From WRMS01 sp038562165 (GTDB lineage: Bacteria; Bacillota; Peptococcia; DRI-13; UBA5745): DNA of 64,000 nucleotides. The notes below the pieces were generated by a model. That model was not told where the DNA came from and made no database searches. It worked only from the letters and a program-made list of their open reading frames with translations. Shown in pieces: positions 34,226-42,964 of this stretch (positions are counted from its first letter, which is position 1; each line of letters starts with the position of its first letter). The position numbers and the translations under genes were made by a program. The stretch is taken from assembly GCA_038562165.1 (NCBI GenBank), contig JBCFAO010000009.1, positions 1 to 64,000 on the forward strand. Reading direction: 5' to 3'.

Positions 34226-36712
34226 ATGGTTATAACAAGAGAAAAAATGAGAGATAATTATTATCTTTCGGAGCGGTTGCTTCATGAGCTTCGGAAAATT
34301 TCCCAGTATCCTCTAACTGTGGTGGAAGCTCCTTCCGGTGCCGGAAAAACCACCGCCCTTCGGGAATATCTGAAAGAGCACGCTCAGACAATCAATGAAT
34401 ACTGGTATACGGCCATCGGTGAAACAGCCTCCAAAGCTTGGGAGAACATTTGCAGCCTGTTTTATCAATGCGACAACGAAACGGCAGCGGCTTTGAGACG
34501 GCTGGGTATGCCCAGTGGTGAGACCTTGAGCGATATCGCAAGAATAATGAGAAACTGCCGGTGTGATCTGCCCACGGTTCTGGTGATTGATAACTATCAG
34601 CTTGTCCGCAGCCCGGTTCAACGGGAAATCATCAGTGCCCTTTCCTATAACGGCAGCTCCAATCTTCATATTGTGGTGATTACCCAGGAGCTGGACTTGC
34701 CGCCAGCCGGAGGGGCTTATAACAATAGAATACTGACCTTGGGCAAGGACGAGCTGTTTTTTACCAAGAGTGAAGCAGCAAACTATTTCAGACAAAGGGG
34801 ACTGCGGATTTCCGCGCAGGAGCTGGATAAGGTTATGGGTTATACTGAGGGCTGGGTGGCGGCCCTTTGCCTGCAGGCCCTCCATTACCGCGCCACCGGC
34901 AGTTTCGGTAACTCAGGCAGTATTGTGCAGCTGGTCAGAACCGCTATCTGGAACCGGCTGGAAAAGCATGAGCAACATTTTTTACTAGCCTTGTCTTTGT
35001 TTGGCAGCTTTACTGCCGAGCAAGGGCAAATCATGCTGGATAAAGATGAGTTGCCGGCTTATGCCCAAACTCTTTTGGAAAAGAGCAGCTTTATCCGCTG
35101 CGATCAAAATAAAGGGGAGTATATTATACATGCCCTGCTGGGAGATTTCTTACAGGGTGAGTTTGCTAATTTACCGGCAGTGATGAAAAAGCAGTTGTGG
35201 AAAAGAGCGGGAAAAGCCTATGCTTTGCGCAGAGAATACTTCAAGGCCGCTCATTTCTATTATCTGACCGGGGATTTTGAGGCGCTGCTTTCTCTGCCCA
35301 TTAAAGGCAGTGATCTGGCCGGACATATTTCTGTTAATTTCAGTTGTTTCTTAACCGGAATATTAAACGATTGCCCTAAAGAAATTCTGTACCGCTATCC
35401 CAACTGTTTACTGATATTTACCTTTCAGCTATTTTTAGTGGGTGATTACGGCAATTTCCGCATGGCTTGCGGAATTATCGCCGAAATGCTGCAGAGCCCG
35501 GAAACCTACAGTCTTGGGCCTGCGGAGGTTAAACGGATCAGCGGAGAATTTGCTCTGATGATGTCTTTTAGCAAATTCAATGACATCAAAAAAATGAGTA
35601 AGGGACATAAGATGGCCTGGACCCTCCTTGGCGGCCCCACAACGTTATATAATTGGGAAGATTTCTGGACCTTTGGCCAGCCCTCGGTCATGTATTTATT
35701 ATGGAGCAAAAGTGGCGAGCTCGAGAGCCAGCTTTCTTGCCTGGATGAATGCATGCCCATCTATACCCGCCTAACCATGGGACACGGTACGGCGGGAGAA
35801 CATGCCATGCGGGCTGAAGCCCTGCTGATGGCAGGGGAGGACCTTGCTGCAGAACCTCTGTGCCACAAAGCATTATTTTTGGCCTCCGGCAAAAAACAAA
35901 ACAGTATTTGCTATGCCGCAGAACTTATTTTAGCCCGGATTGCTCTGCTTAGGGGCAACATTGAGGATTATAAATCTGCCTTGGATAGCATGGAAAACCG
36001 TATCTGTGCGCCAGCCAAATATGACGGCAGGGCAACGGCCGACCTCTGCAAGGGATTTTTGGCTGCTGTTTTGGGCCATGCCGACGAGCTTGCTCCGTGG
36101 ATTTTTGATCCGGATAATATGTGGAAAAAGCTGTTTAAATTCGCCATTCCCTATGGGCAGATGCTTTATGTCAAAGGGTTGCTGCTGGAGGGGAAAAATG
36201 CGGCTGTGATAGGCGTTGCCGATGCGCTGATGCCGGTGGTTCAAGAGCTGCATTTTATGCTGCCTCAAGTCTATCTCTCCATATACACAGCCATTGCCAA
36301 GCAGCGGCTGGGCGATGGTGACGACGCTTTAAAAACCCTCTGCCGCAGTCTGGCTGTTGCCTTGCCTGACAAAGTATATTTGCCTTTTGCCGAACATGAG
36401 GAGATTCTGCCTCTTTTGCAGCGGGCAAAAGAAAAAGAGGCTGCCGGCGGGAAGATGGATGCCCTGCTTTGCCTTTGCCGCAGACAATCAGCGGGAATAA
36501 TTGCTATCAAAAAGGCCTTGTCTCTTGAACCGATGCTGACTGTTAGGGAATATGAAGCGGCTTTACTGGTGCAAAAGGGGCTGGCCAACAAAGAGATTGC
36601 CGAAATGCTGTTTGTTACGGAAGATACGGTTAAGTCCCATCTCAAAAGTATTTACCGGAAGCTAGGTATCCGCTCTCGCTTGCAATTGAATGATTATGAT
36701 CTGAAAAAATGA
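34226..36712 (+). CDS. MalT-like LuxR-family transcriptional regulator (STAND ATPase)
   Basis: The 828-residue protein has the MalT architecture: an N-terminal NTPase (Walker A APSGAGKT at 35-42, Walker B VLVIDNYQLV), a winged-helix region, a long helical TPR-like sensor (about 320-740) and a C-terminal LuxR helix-turn-helix (LTVREYEAALLVQKGLANKEIAEMLFVTEDTVKSHLKSIYRKLG). Such regulators oligomerise on ATP and an inducer to activate transcription. GGAGGGG precedes ATG 34226. A terminator follows, so it is monocistronic. The neighbouring SipW/TasA island is a plausible target by position only. Confidence 0.9.
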   Translation: MVITREKMRDNYYLSERLLHELRKISQYPLTVVEAPSGAGKTTALREYLKEHAQTINEYWYTAIGETASKAWENICSLFYQCDNETAAALRRLGMPSGETLSDIARIMRNCRCDLPTVLVIDNYQLVRSPVQREIISALSYNGSSNLHIVVITQELDLPPAGGAYNNRILTLGKDELFFTKSEAANYFRQRGLRISAQELDKVMGYTEGWVAALCLQALHYRATGSFGNSGSIVQLVRTAIWNRLEKHEQHFLLALSLFGSFTAEQGQIMLDKDELPAYAQTLLEKSSFIRCDQNKGEYIIHALLGDFLQGEFANLPAVMKKQLWKRAGKAYALRREYFKAAHFYYLTGDFEALLSLPIKGSDLAGHISVNFSCFLTGILNDCPKEILYRYPNCLLIFTFQLFLVGDYGNFRMACGIIAEMLQSPETYSLGPAEVKRISGEFALMMSFSKFNDIKKMSKGHKMAWTLLGGPTTLYNWEDFWTFGQPSVMYLLWSKSGELESQLSCLDECMPIYTRLTMGHGTAGEHAMRAEALLMAGEDLAAEPLCHKALFLASGKKQNSICYAAELILARIALLRGNIEDYKSALDSMENRICAPAKYDGRATADLCKGFLAAVLGHADELAPWIFDPDNMWKKLFKFAIPYGQMLYVKGLLLEGKNAAVIGVADALMPVVQELHFMLPQVYLSIYTAIAKQRLGDGDDALKTLCRSLAVALPDKVYLPFAEHEEILPLLQRAKEKEAAGGKMDALLCLCRRQSAGIIAIKKALSLEPMLTVREYEAALLVQKGLANKEIAEMLFVTEDTVKSHLKSIYRKLGIRSRLQLNDYDLKK

Positions 36713-36760
36713 AAATACCTTTAAAAATCACCCGATGGGTAATATGAAACATATAGAATG

Positions 36761-36795
36761 CTGCTGTAAAATTATACTACGGCAGTGTTTTTTTT
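36761..36795 (+). terminator. Terminator of the MalT-like gene
   Basis: CTGCTG (36761-36766) pairs with CGGCAG (36780-36785), and an eight-T run follows after TG. Confidence 0.65.
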
Positions 36796-36823
36796 GTGAA
36801 GAGATATGCATAAAGCATTATAT

Positions 36824-36863
36824 TTGTCAAGTGTAAATTACGCTATTATGGCTATCGTAATTT
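36824..36863 (+). promoter_or_regulatory. Promoter and inverted-repeat operator of the kinase/SipW operon
   Basis: TTGTCA (36824-36829) and TATGGC (36847-36852) are 17 bp apart. AAATTACG (36835-36842) and CGTAATTT (36856-36863) form a perfect 8-bp inverted repeat with a 13-bp spacer centred on the -10. A regulator bound there would block RNA polymerase. Confidence 0.5.
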
Positions 36864-36924
36864 GTCCTTAGAGAGGGCAAAAATTTTTGATATGATAAAT
36901 GTAAAAAATTACAGAGGCGGGAGT

Positions 36925-38580
36925 ATGAAAATTTTTCAGTCAGCCAATGAAAATGAGCTGATCAAAATATGCATCACTTATCGCTATATCTCCTTGGCCG
37001 TATCCACTTTTGCTTATTTCTATATGTATAACGGGGAGATTACCCAGCTTCGCCTGGGTGTGGCCGGAGGAATAATAGCCGCCAGCGTCATCGGCAATTC
37101 CATGTACAAGAGAAGCTTTACGAAAAGCACCATGACGGAAATTGCCGTTACCATGTGCCTGGAAGTTATAGCTTATGGCGTATTCATTATTTTTTCGGGA
37201 GGGTTTTTAAGTCCCTACTTATGGTACTTCGTCAGCTCATTAACGGTTGTTATGGCTGCCGAGCGTTTGGATGGACGTTTCAAATTTATTACGCCTCCTG
37301 CTGTTTTATGGTGCCTGATATGCGCATTGATAGGAGGATATCATGGATTGGTTCCCGGCTATGCCGCCCACTCCAACGTCAACACAGGGATTGCTTTCCT
37401 TGTGGTAGCCGGCGGCTTTTATACGCTATTTGGCTATGCCTTCAAGCTTGATAAAAACCGGCAGGAGCTTCGCCAATTCAACGAAAGCCTGCAGCATGAA
37501 ATAAGGCGCAGCGAACAGGCTCTTCAGGATACTATGAGCCTGTATGAGTCCTTTAATTTATTCAGCATAACGGACCCGGACAGGGTCATGGAAGAGATAA
37601 CTGCCCTATTATACCGGACAATAGCTTGCGAAGGCTGCCTTTTATTGAAAATCAACCCCTTGCAGGGTATAGAGCGGACAAGCGGCAAAGGCCTGGCCCC
37701 GGGCCAGGCGGCAAATTTGATTGAAAAAATAAAGGGCTATAATTTTATGACGTCAAAAGAGGTTTTGAGTAAGCAAATTGAGGAACCGGACGGCAGTTAT
37801 GATATAACTTATATAAGCAATTCCTCGGGGATTCAGGGTCTTCTTTTTACGCTGCAGGGCAGGGAAGAAAAGCCGGGCAAAAGGGACCCGGCCCGGGAAA
37901 CGTTTTATCATAATCTTGTAGGAATTATTATGCAGCAATTGGATCTTCAGGCCATGGCAGAGGCTTATGTGGTTTGCGAAGAACAGAACCGTATTGCTAA
38001 TGAGATACATGATACCGTTATTCAAAAGCTTTTTGCCGTTGTTTGCAGCCTGCACCTTTTTGATGAGGAACAAGCGGATATGGAGGAGGAGGAAAAACAG
38101 GAAAAACTGAAATACATAGCCAAGGCCATTGAATCCACCATGAAGGAATTACGGGAAACTATTTATGGATTGCGCTGGGAAGGGGATAGCCAAAATGATT
38201 TTTGGCAGAAGCTTTCTCAGTATATGGATGAGGTGAGATATTTGAGCGGTGCCGATATCAGGTTTGAGATGGCCGGTGATAAGCCGCTCATGACGACCAA
38301 TCAGAAAACGGCATTTTATCGGATTATCTGTGAAGCGGTGAATAACGCTATCCGTCATGGCCAGGCGGCTAAGGTCAGCATACGATTGAGTTTGGAGAAT
38401 GAAAATCTGGTAGCGGAGGTCACCGATAATGGGGCGGGTTTTAGCATGCATCAATCTTCCCAAAAAGAGGGTCAAGGTTTGAAAAATATGTACAAAATGA
38501 CAAATATGCTGAAAGGAAAGCTGGTTATCGAATCGCAAATTGGGCGGGGAACGACGATAAAGTGTTCTTTGCCTAAATGA
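36925..38580 (+). CDS. NarL-system sensor histidine kinase (HisKA_3)
   Basis: The 551-residue kinase has five or six N-terminal helices (to about residue 178), a coiled coil (RQELRQFNESLQHEIRRSEQ), a GAF-like region (about 205-335), a HisKA_3 domain with His362 (ANEIHDTVIQKLFAVVCSLH) and an HATPase (CEAVNNAIRHGQAAKV, VTDNGAGFS, GQGLKNMYKM). ATG 36925 with GGCGGGAG is preferred to an upstream TTG at 36862. Its regulator follows 24 bp downstream, and the SipW/TasA-like genes follow that without a terminator, so it probably controls them. Confidence 0.92.
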   Translation: MKIFQSANENELIKICITYRYISLAVSTFAYFYMYNGEITQLRLGVAGGIIAASVIGNSMYKRSFTKSTMTEIAVTMCLEVIAYGVFIIFSGGFLSPYLWYFVSSLTVVMAAERLDGRFKFITPPAVLWCLICALIGGYHGLVPGYAAHSNVNTGIAFLVVAGGFYTLFGYAFKLDKNRQELRQFNESLQHEIRRSEQALQDTMSLYESFNLFSITDPDRVMEEITALLYRTIACEGCLLLKINPLQGIERTSGKGLAPGQAANLIEKIKGYNFMTSKEVLSKQIEEPDGSYDITYISNSSGIQGLLFTLQGREEKPGKRDPARETFYHNLVGIIMQQLDLQAMAEAYVVCEEQNRIANEIHDTVIQKLFAVVCSLHLFDEEQADMEEEEKQEKLKYIAKAIESTMKELRETIYGLRWEGDSQNDFWQKLSQYMDEVRYLSGADIRFEMAGDKPLMTTNQKTAFYRIICEAVNNAIRHGQAAKVSIRLSLENENLVAEVTDNGAGFSMHQSSQKEGQGLKNMYKMTNMLKGKLVIESQIGRGTTIKCSLPK

Positions 38581-38604
38581 AAATACAGATCAGGGGGGAT
38601 TGGC

Positions 38605-39279
38605 ATGATCTTAATTCTCGACGATCATCCGCTGGCAAGACAGGGCTTAAGCTCTATCATTCAAATGTACAAAAGGGATGAAGAAATACTGCAGGCAGGT
38701 ACCGTAAGGGAATCCATATCGCTGATGGAAAAAAACCAGGTGGGTCTGGCCTTTATCGATATTAATTTAGGCAAAGAAAACGGCCTTAGCTTACTAACCT
38801 GGATAAGAGAAAAAAAGTATGACTGTAAAATTTTCATCATTACTTCTTCTTCCCGCCAAAGCGATTTTACCTTAGCCCAGGAAATGGCGGTGGACGCTTA
38901 TGTATTAAAGGAAGCTTTCATTGATGAAATTACTTATGGTCTCCAAACTGTGGAACGGGGAGCAAAATTCTACTCGGCCGCCTTGGTTGACCGGATGGGC
39001 AAATACTCGGAGGATGAAAAGGCTTTAAGCGCCTTGACGGAGCGGGAATTGGATGTTTTTTTACTGCTGGGCCAAGGCTATGATAATGATAAAATCAGCA
39101 AAGATCTCTATATATCTTTAGGGACTGCAAAAAAGCATATCAGCAGCATATTGGCTAAGCTGCAGTTGAACAACAGGGTAGAGGCCGTACTTTTTGCCAG
39201 CAAGAACAGCTACAGCATACAAATGGCGTTAAACAAAGCGATACGGGCCGACTTGCGAAAGGAGAGCAGAGCCATATGA
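38605..39279 (+). CDS. NarL/FixJ-family response regulator
   Basis: The 224-residue regulator has a receiver (LDDHPLARQG, Asp52 in FIDINLG, ITSSS, Lys in YVLKEA) and a LuxR-type DNA-binding domain (LTERELDVFLLLGQGYDNDKISKDLYISLGTAKKHISSILAKLQLNNRVEAV). AGGGGGG precedes the ATG. Its stop overlaps the start of the first SipW-type substrate gene (ATGA, 39276-39279), direct evidence that regulator and exported proteins are one operon. Confidence 0.94.
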   Translation: MILILDDHPLARQGLSSIIQMYKRDEEILQAGTVRESISLMEKNQVGLAFIDINLGKENGLSLLTWIREKKYDCKIFIITSSSRQSDFTLAQEMAVDAYVLKEAFIDEITYGLQTVERGAKFYSAALVDRMGKYSEDEKALSALTERELDVFLLLGQGYDNDKISKDLYISLGTAKKHISSILAKLQLNNRVEAVLFASKNSYSIQMALNKAIRADLRKESRAI

Positions 39280-40037
39280 AAAGGAAGGTCTTACCTGTGA
39301 AACCGGCAGTCATTATTCTTATTTTAGCAATGACGATGGGGGCATTAGGCGTAACTTACGCCTCCTGGTCGGATTATCTGACGGTGAAGGGCGTTTTCAA
39401 TACAGGGTCTTTAAACATAGTGTTCGACTCAAACCGGCCTTATCTTGTACAAGTAACGGATATAAACGGTGAGCAGGCCGGCAGCTCTATAAACGCAAGT
39501 GAAATAAGCTGTATATTGAACAATGATAAGAAGCAGGCCAGCCTTTCTTTTAGCCGGAGTATTCTGCTGGAAGAGCTGGCCAGGGAAGACAGGTTTTTGA
39601 AATTCCAATATCCCATTGATCTTGATCCGGACAGCACGGTGCAATCGGTAACGGATTATATGGCGGATTTGACTCTGCCTTCCCAAGAAAAAGCGGCATT
39701 TACACTGACCGGCTCCCGGCTGGTGATTAACGGCAGCGAATATATGCTGCCTGAGGGCATGACTGAGGAAAACAATTCGATTTTTTGGGAGGTTTACCGC
39801 CAGATTGAGACGCAGGATGAGGGGATAGTGGCTACCATCTTTTTGAGGCTCAGTGATGAGAGCCTTGAGGTTTTGCAAAGCCCAAATAATCCTTCGCTGG
39901 ACCTGGCCCAGCTCCCCGAAGAGCTTAGGCCCTATATCATGCCTTACGGTAACGGCACAGCAGGCTTGATTCCGGCAGAAATAAAAAGTAGTTACACGGT
40001 TTCCCTGCCCCTTTTTATCGAACAGGGCCGGCCATAG
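39276..40037 (+). CDS. SipW-type signal-peptide protein, TasA/camelysin-like (1)
   Basis: The 253-residue exported protein has a signal region of the SipW-dependent type: basic start, core PAVIILILAMTMGALGV, cleavage zone TYASWSDYLTVKG and then FNTGSLNIVFD, which is the beginning of the TasA/camelysin-like beta fold. No sortase motif or C-terminal anchor is seen. It would be processed by the signal peptidase encoded two genes later and may form or cap surface fibres. It overlaps the response-regulator gene by 4 bp. Confidence 0.75.
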   Translation: MKRKVLPVKPAVIILILAMTMGALGVTYASWSDYLTVKGVFNTGSLNIVFDSNRPYLVQVTDINGEQAGSSINASEISCILNNDKKQASLSFSRSILLEELAREDRFLKFQYPIDLDPDSTVQSVTDYMADLTLPSQEKAAFTLTGSRLVINGSEYMLPEGMTEENNSIFWEVYRQIETQDEGIVATIFLRLSDESLEVLQSPNNPSLDLAQLPEELRPYIMPYGNGTAGLIPAEIKSSYTVSLPLFIEQGRP

Positions 40038-40093
40038 CATATTCATAAGTTCCGTTTCGACACCGATAAAGAGAAGGAAAGGGAGAGACCGCC

Positions 40094-40549
40094 ATGAAAA
40101 AGAATAAAATACGCAAAATGACAAAAATGGTAACGTTGGTTCTTATATTATTTACGGGGCTTGGCGCATCGTTGGCTTACGGCTACTGGGTTGACCAAAT
40201 TCAAGGGGATTGGCAGGTCTCTTTCAGCCGCCCGATTACGATCCACGTAATGGGACTGACGCCGCCGGAGCCGCTGAAGCTCCCTTTAGATGAAGCTATT
40301 GAGAATCCGGCGGCCGGTATGAATGAAGGAGCCGAAGGCTCAAGTTCCTCTGGTGAGCAAGCTCCGGCCCCAACGGCGGAGGCAGAAGAGAAGGCCGGCT
40401 CCGGCGAAGCTCCTGCTTCCGGTTCTGACACCAATCCTGACCCTGGTCCTGCATCTGACGTTAATCCGGACCCGGCCCCTCAATCCCAGACTGTATCCGC
40501 CGCCGGCAACGATAATACCGGCGCTGAGGCTGACGGTAAAGATGAATGA
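40094..40549 (+). CDS. SipW-type signal-peptide protein with acidic Pro-rich tail (2)
   Basis: The 151-residue protein has a SipW-like signal (core TLVLILFTGLGAS, zone LAYGYWVDQIQGDWQVSF) but only about 35 residues of beta-type sequence before a long low-complexity tail rich in Ala, Pro, Glu, Asp, Ser and Gly (about 60-151). The tail looks like a wall-spanning spacer. GGAAAGGGAGAG precedes ATG 40094. It ends 8 bp inside the signal-peptidase gene. A role as an anchor or minor subunit is inference. Confidence 0.7.
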   Translation: MKKNKIRKMTKMVTLVLILFTGLGASLAYGYWVDQIQGDWQVSFSRPITIHVMGLTPPEPLKLPLDEAIENPAAGMNEGAEGSSSSGEQAPAPTAEAEEKAGSGEAPASGSDTNPDPGPASDVNPDPAPQSQTVSAAGNDNTGAEADGKDE

Positions 40550-41741
40550 GAAAAAATACATCTATTGTCTCTGGGGTATTGTAGCAGCAATTCTATTGGG
40601 GAATTTTTCAACAAAGCTGCCGGTGGTGGGCGGCATGATAACCAGGGGGCCCTATTATGTTATGCCCTTGTTTTGGTCCGCTGCGGCCCTGGCTATATTC
40701 CTGTTTATTCCCCAAATCCATGTGCCCGGCCCTTTGCGGTTAAGAAGCCATCTGGTGGGAGCCGCCTTTTCAGGGGCCATAATCTCCCTGGCCCTGAGCT
40801 TTAGCACCGGATTATTGCTGCAGAAGCTGGCTTTAAGCCCTTATGATCTTTCTCCCCCAGGCATTATCATTAATTTTGTTACCGTCTTCCCGGCGCTTTT
40901 TGCCCGGGAGGGGGCCCGGGCTTACGCCGTGGCTGTAGCTTCCCGGCCCTCGGCCCGTTTGCACCTCTGGATACCCCTGATCGTTTTAGGGGCCTGTCTG
41001 TTGAAGGTCAACTTTTTTAAACTAATGCACTTAAATAGCGCTAAAGAATGGTTTATTTATGGGGCAAAGGATATTTTGCCTCTTATTGCCGAAAGCTGCT
41101 TGCTTACGACCCTGGCTTTCTGCGCCGGTCCCTGGGCCAGCCTGGCTTACTGCGGAAGTATAGAGGCATTTATGCGCATTTTCCCTTTTCTGCCTTCACT
41201 GCCCTGGATTGCCGAAAGCGCTTTGGGGACTATCGTCCCCATTATGATGGCCCTTTTCCTATGGAATTGGTATAGAATTTTAATCCATAAGCAGGCAAAA
41301 CGGCAACGGGAAAGCATAGGCCTTTTTACGGCGGGGCTAGTGCTTTCCGTTGCTTTTGCGTGGTTTGTCGTAGGCGTATTCCCCGTATATCCCTCGGTTA
41401 TCTTGACGGGCAGTATGGAGCCTGGGATTTTTCCGGGAGACGTGGTGCTGATTCAGAAGTTTTCCGAGGAGCAGGAAATCTATAATCTTTCAGAAAATGA
41501 CGTTATCAATTTTAAGCGGGAGAATATTACGATCACTCATCGAATCATTGCCGTATTATATGACCCGGAAGGAAATATTTCCTTTCAAACCAAAGGGGAC
41601 AACAACAAAGCCGCCGATGATGTGATTGTAGTGCCCAATGATCTTAATGGGATTATAGCAAAGGTAGTTCCCAAGGCAGGACTCCCTGTTTTATGGATGC
41701 AAATGAAGGATCCTATACCGGAAGGGGTGCTGGATTATTAG
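40542..41741 (+). CDS. sipW: ER-type signal peptidase I (SipW-like) with large membrane domain
   Basis: The C-terminal part of this 399-residue protein is a signal peptidase of the SipW/ER class: Ser291 in LTGSMEPGIFPGDVVLIQK, and His333 in ITHRIIAV instead of the Lys of ordinary bacterial enzymes, with acidic residues in TKGDNNKAADD. B. subtilis SipW is about 190 residues. Here the first 250 residues add about seven further helices of unknown role. ATG 40542 overlaps the previous stop by 8 bp; the open frame continues further upstream but there only in the wrong frame of the preceding gene. It should process the TasA-like proteins around it. Confidence 0.85.
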   Translation: MNEKKYIYCLWGIVAAILLGNFSTKLPVVGGMITRGPYYVMPLFWSAAALAIFLFIPQIHVPGPLRLRSHLVGAAFSGAIISLALSFSTGLLLQKLALSPYDLSPPGIIINFVTVFPALFAREGARAYAVAVASRPSARLHLWIPLIVLGACLLKVNFFKLMHLNSAKEWFIYGAKDILPLIAESCLLTTLAFCAGPWASLAYCGSIEAFMRIFPFLPSLPWIAESALGTIVPIMMALFLWNWYRILIHKQAKRQRESIGLFTAGLVLSVAFAWFVVGVFPVYPSVILTGSMEPGIFPGDVVLIQKFSEEQEIYNLSENDVINFKRENITITHRIIAVLYDPEGNISFQTKGDNNKAADDVIVVPNDLNGIIAKVVPKAGLPVLWMQMKDPIPEGVLDY

Positions 41742-41787
41742 CCTGCAAAGAAAATTTCCGATTAAAAAGAAGCATCGGATAGTACTG

Positions 41788-42789
41788 GTGGCTGCTGCCG
41801 GCCTTTTGTTTGCGGCAGCCTGTTATGGGCTGGTGAGGAATTTAACGCCGGAATCCATTAGCGAAAGAAATATTCTGTATAATTATGATATGTCCGTAGG
41901 CAGCAGCTACGAGATAAGGCTGGTGGAAAACGAGCTTTATCCCGAAGGTGTTTTGGGTGAGGACCGGGTCTATGCGAGAAGCTTAATCGATCAGTTGGTT
42001 ATCGACTTTACGGCAGAATACTCCGGCAATAAAGAGGCCCCGGTCAGAGGCAATTATTCTGTTGCCGTGATTGTAGAGGGCTATCAGACCAGCGGCGACA
42101 GCCGTAAAATTATTTATGAAAAAAGCTTTCCCTTTGCAGAGAATATAACACTGAATGGTGAGGGGGGCAGTGTAAAAATTACCAAAAGAGTGGCTCTTGA
42201 TATTAATGAATATAAAATCTTTGCCGACAGAGCCGATCAAATATTGAATGCCAAGCCGGGCAGGGAAGCGAGAGTCGTATTCAGCGGCGCCTTTGTGGCC
42301 GAGACGGATCATGGAGAAATAAAGGAGCCTTTCACCTACAGTATCTTATTACCTTTATCAAGTGATCTCTTCACGATTACTAAACAAAATCCCATAAAGA
42401 AAACAGACCTTATTGCCGAAAACCGGGAAATAGCCATGCAGAGAGCCCCTGTTTTCTTTGTTTTGCCAGGACTGGCGCTGCTGGCGGCCCTGGCAGCTAT
42501 TGCCTTCCTTGGCTTTTTTGTGAGACAGCCTACGGCGGAGGAGCTATACCGCTCAAGCTTTAAAAAGATACTGCGCAAGCATGGCAGCCGCATGGTAAGA
42601 CTTGAGAGCGCCTCCGGGGCGCCGGCGGATATGCGGTTGGCCGTTGCCGATTTGGATAGCCTGATTAAAATAGCCGACGAGCTCCAGAAGCCTGTCTGTT
42701 ATGCCCTGAATGAGGAGGGGCTGCCGGCGGCAGGTTTGCTTTATGTGCCGGATGGTCAAAGGGATTACCTGCTCTGCCTGAAAAAGTAA
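41788..42789 (+). CDS. DUF5305-like membrane-anchored protein
   Basis: The protein of 333 residues or more has an N-terminal helix, an extracytoplasmic beta-rich domain (about 20-215), a second helix (about 225-250) and a cytoplasmic tail of about 85 residues. This layout and its place beside a SipW gene fit DUF5305, a family found with SipW-type peptidases. GTG 41788 is the first conventional start but lacks a ribosome-binding site and would cut off a basic segment (KRKFPIKKKHR-like, codons from 41743) that ideally precedes the first helix. Translation may start at a non-standard codon (CTG 41743 or ATT 41737) after GGAAGGGG. Confidence 0.7.
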   Translation: MAAAGLLFAAACYGLVRNLTPESISERNILYNYDMSVGSSYEIRLVENELYPEGVLGEDRVYARSLIDQLVIDFTAEYSGNKEAPVRGNYSVAVIVEGYQTSGDSRKIIYEKSFPFAENITLNGEGGSVKITKRVALDINEYKIFADRADQILNAKPGREARVVFSGAFVAETDHGEIKEPFTYSILLPLSSDLFTITKQNPIKKTDLIAENREIAMQRAPVFFVLPGLALLAALAAIAFLGFFVRQPTAEELYRSSFKKILRKHGSRMVRLESASGAPADMRLAVADLDSLIKIADELQKPVCYALNEEGLPAAGLLYVPDGQRDYLLCLKK

Positions 42790-42895
42790 TACTACTTTAG
42801 GAGTATATCCTTAAGACAAAAGTGGCAGCCAGGATTCTCTGAATGTCCTCCCGAAAAGTGGCCCCGGGTACGCTTTCTTTTATGCAGCCTGAACT

Positions 42896-42901
42896 TATAA
42901 T
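42896..42901 (+). promoter_or_regulatory. Possible -10 element for the TasA-like gene
   Basis: A perfect TATAAT lies 64 bp upstream of ATG 42965 with no matching -35, which suggests an activator-dependent promoter. The rest of the gap (42790-42964) holds no gene. Confidence 0.3.
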
Positions 42902-42964
42902 GAGTTCAAAGCCAAGGCATCAAAGCGATGAACGGGCTACAAAATTTTAGGAGGAGAGATTATA

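Noticed and set aside
40323..40541. N-terminal extension of SipW (73 extra codons)
   Set aside because: It is the out-of-frame reading of the acidic, Pro-rich tail gene; ATG 40542 gives a natural start.
42790..42964. Riboswitch before the TasA-like gene (c-di-GMP type considered)
   Set aside because: Small helices can be drawn, but the conserved GEMM segments are missing and no other known class fits.
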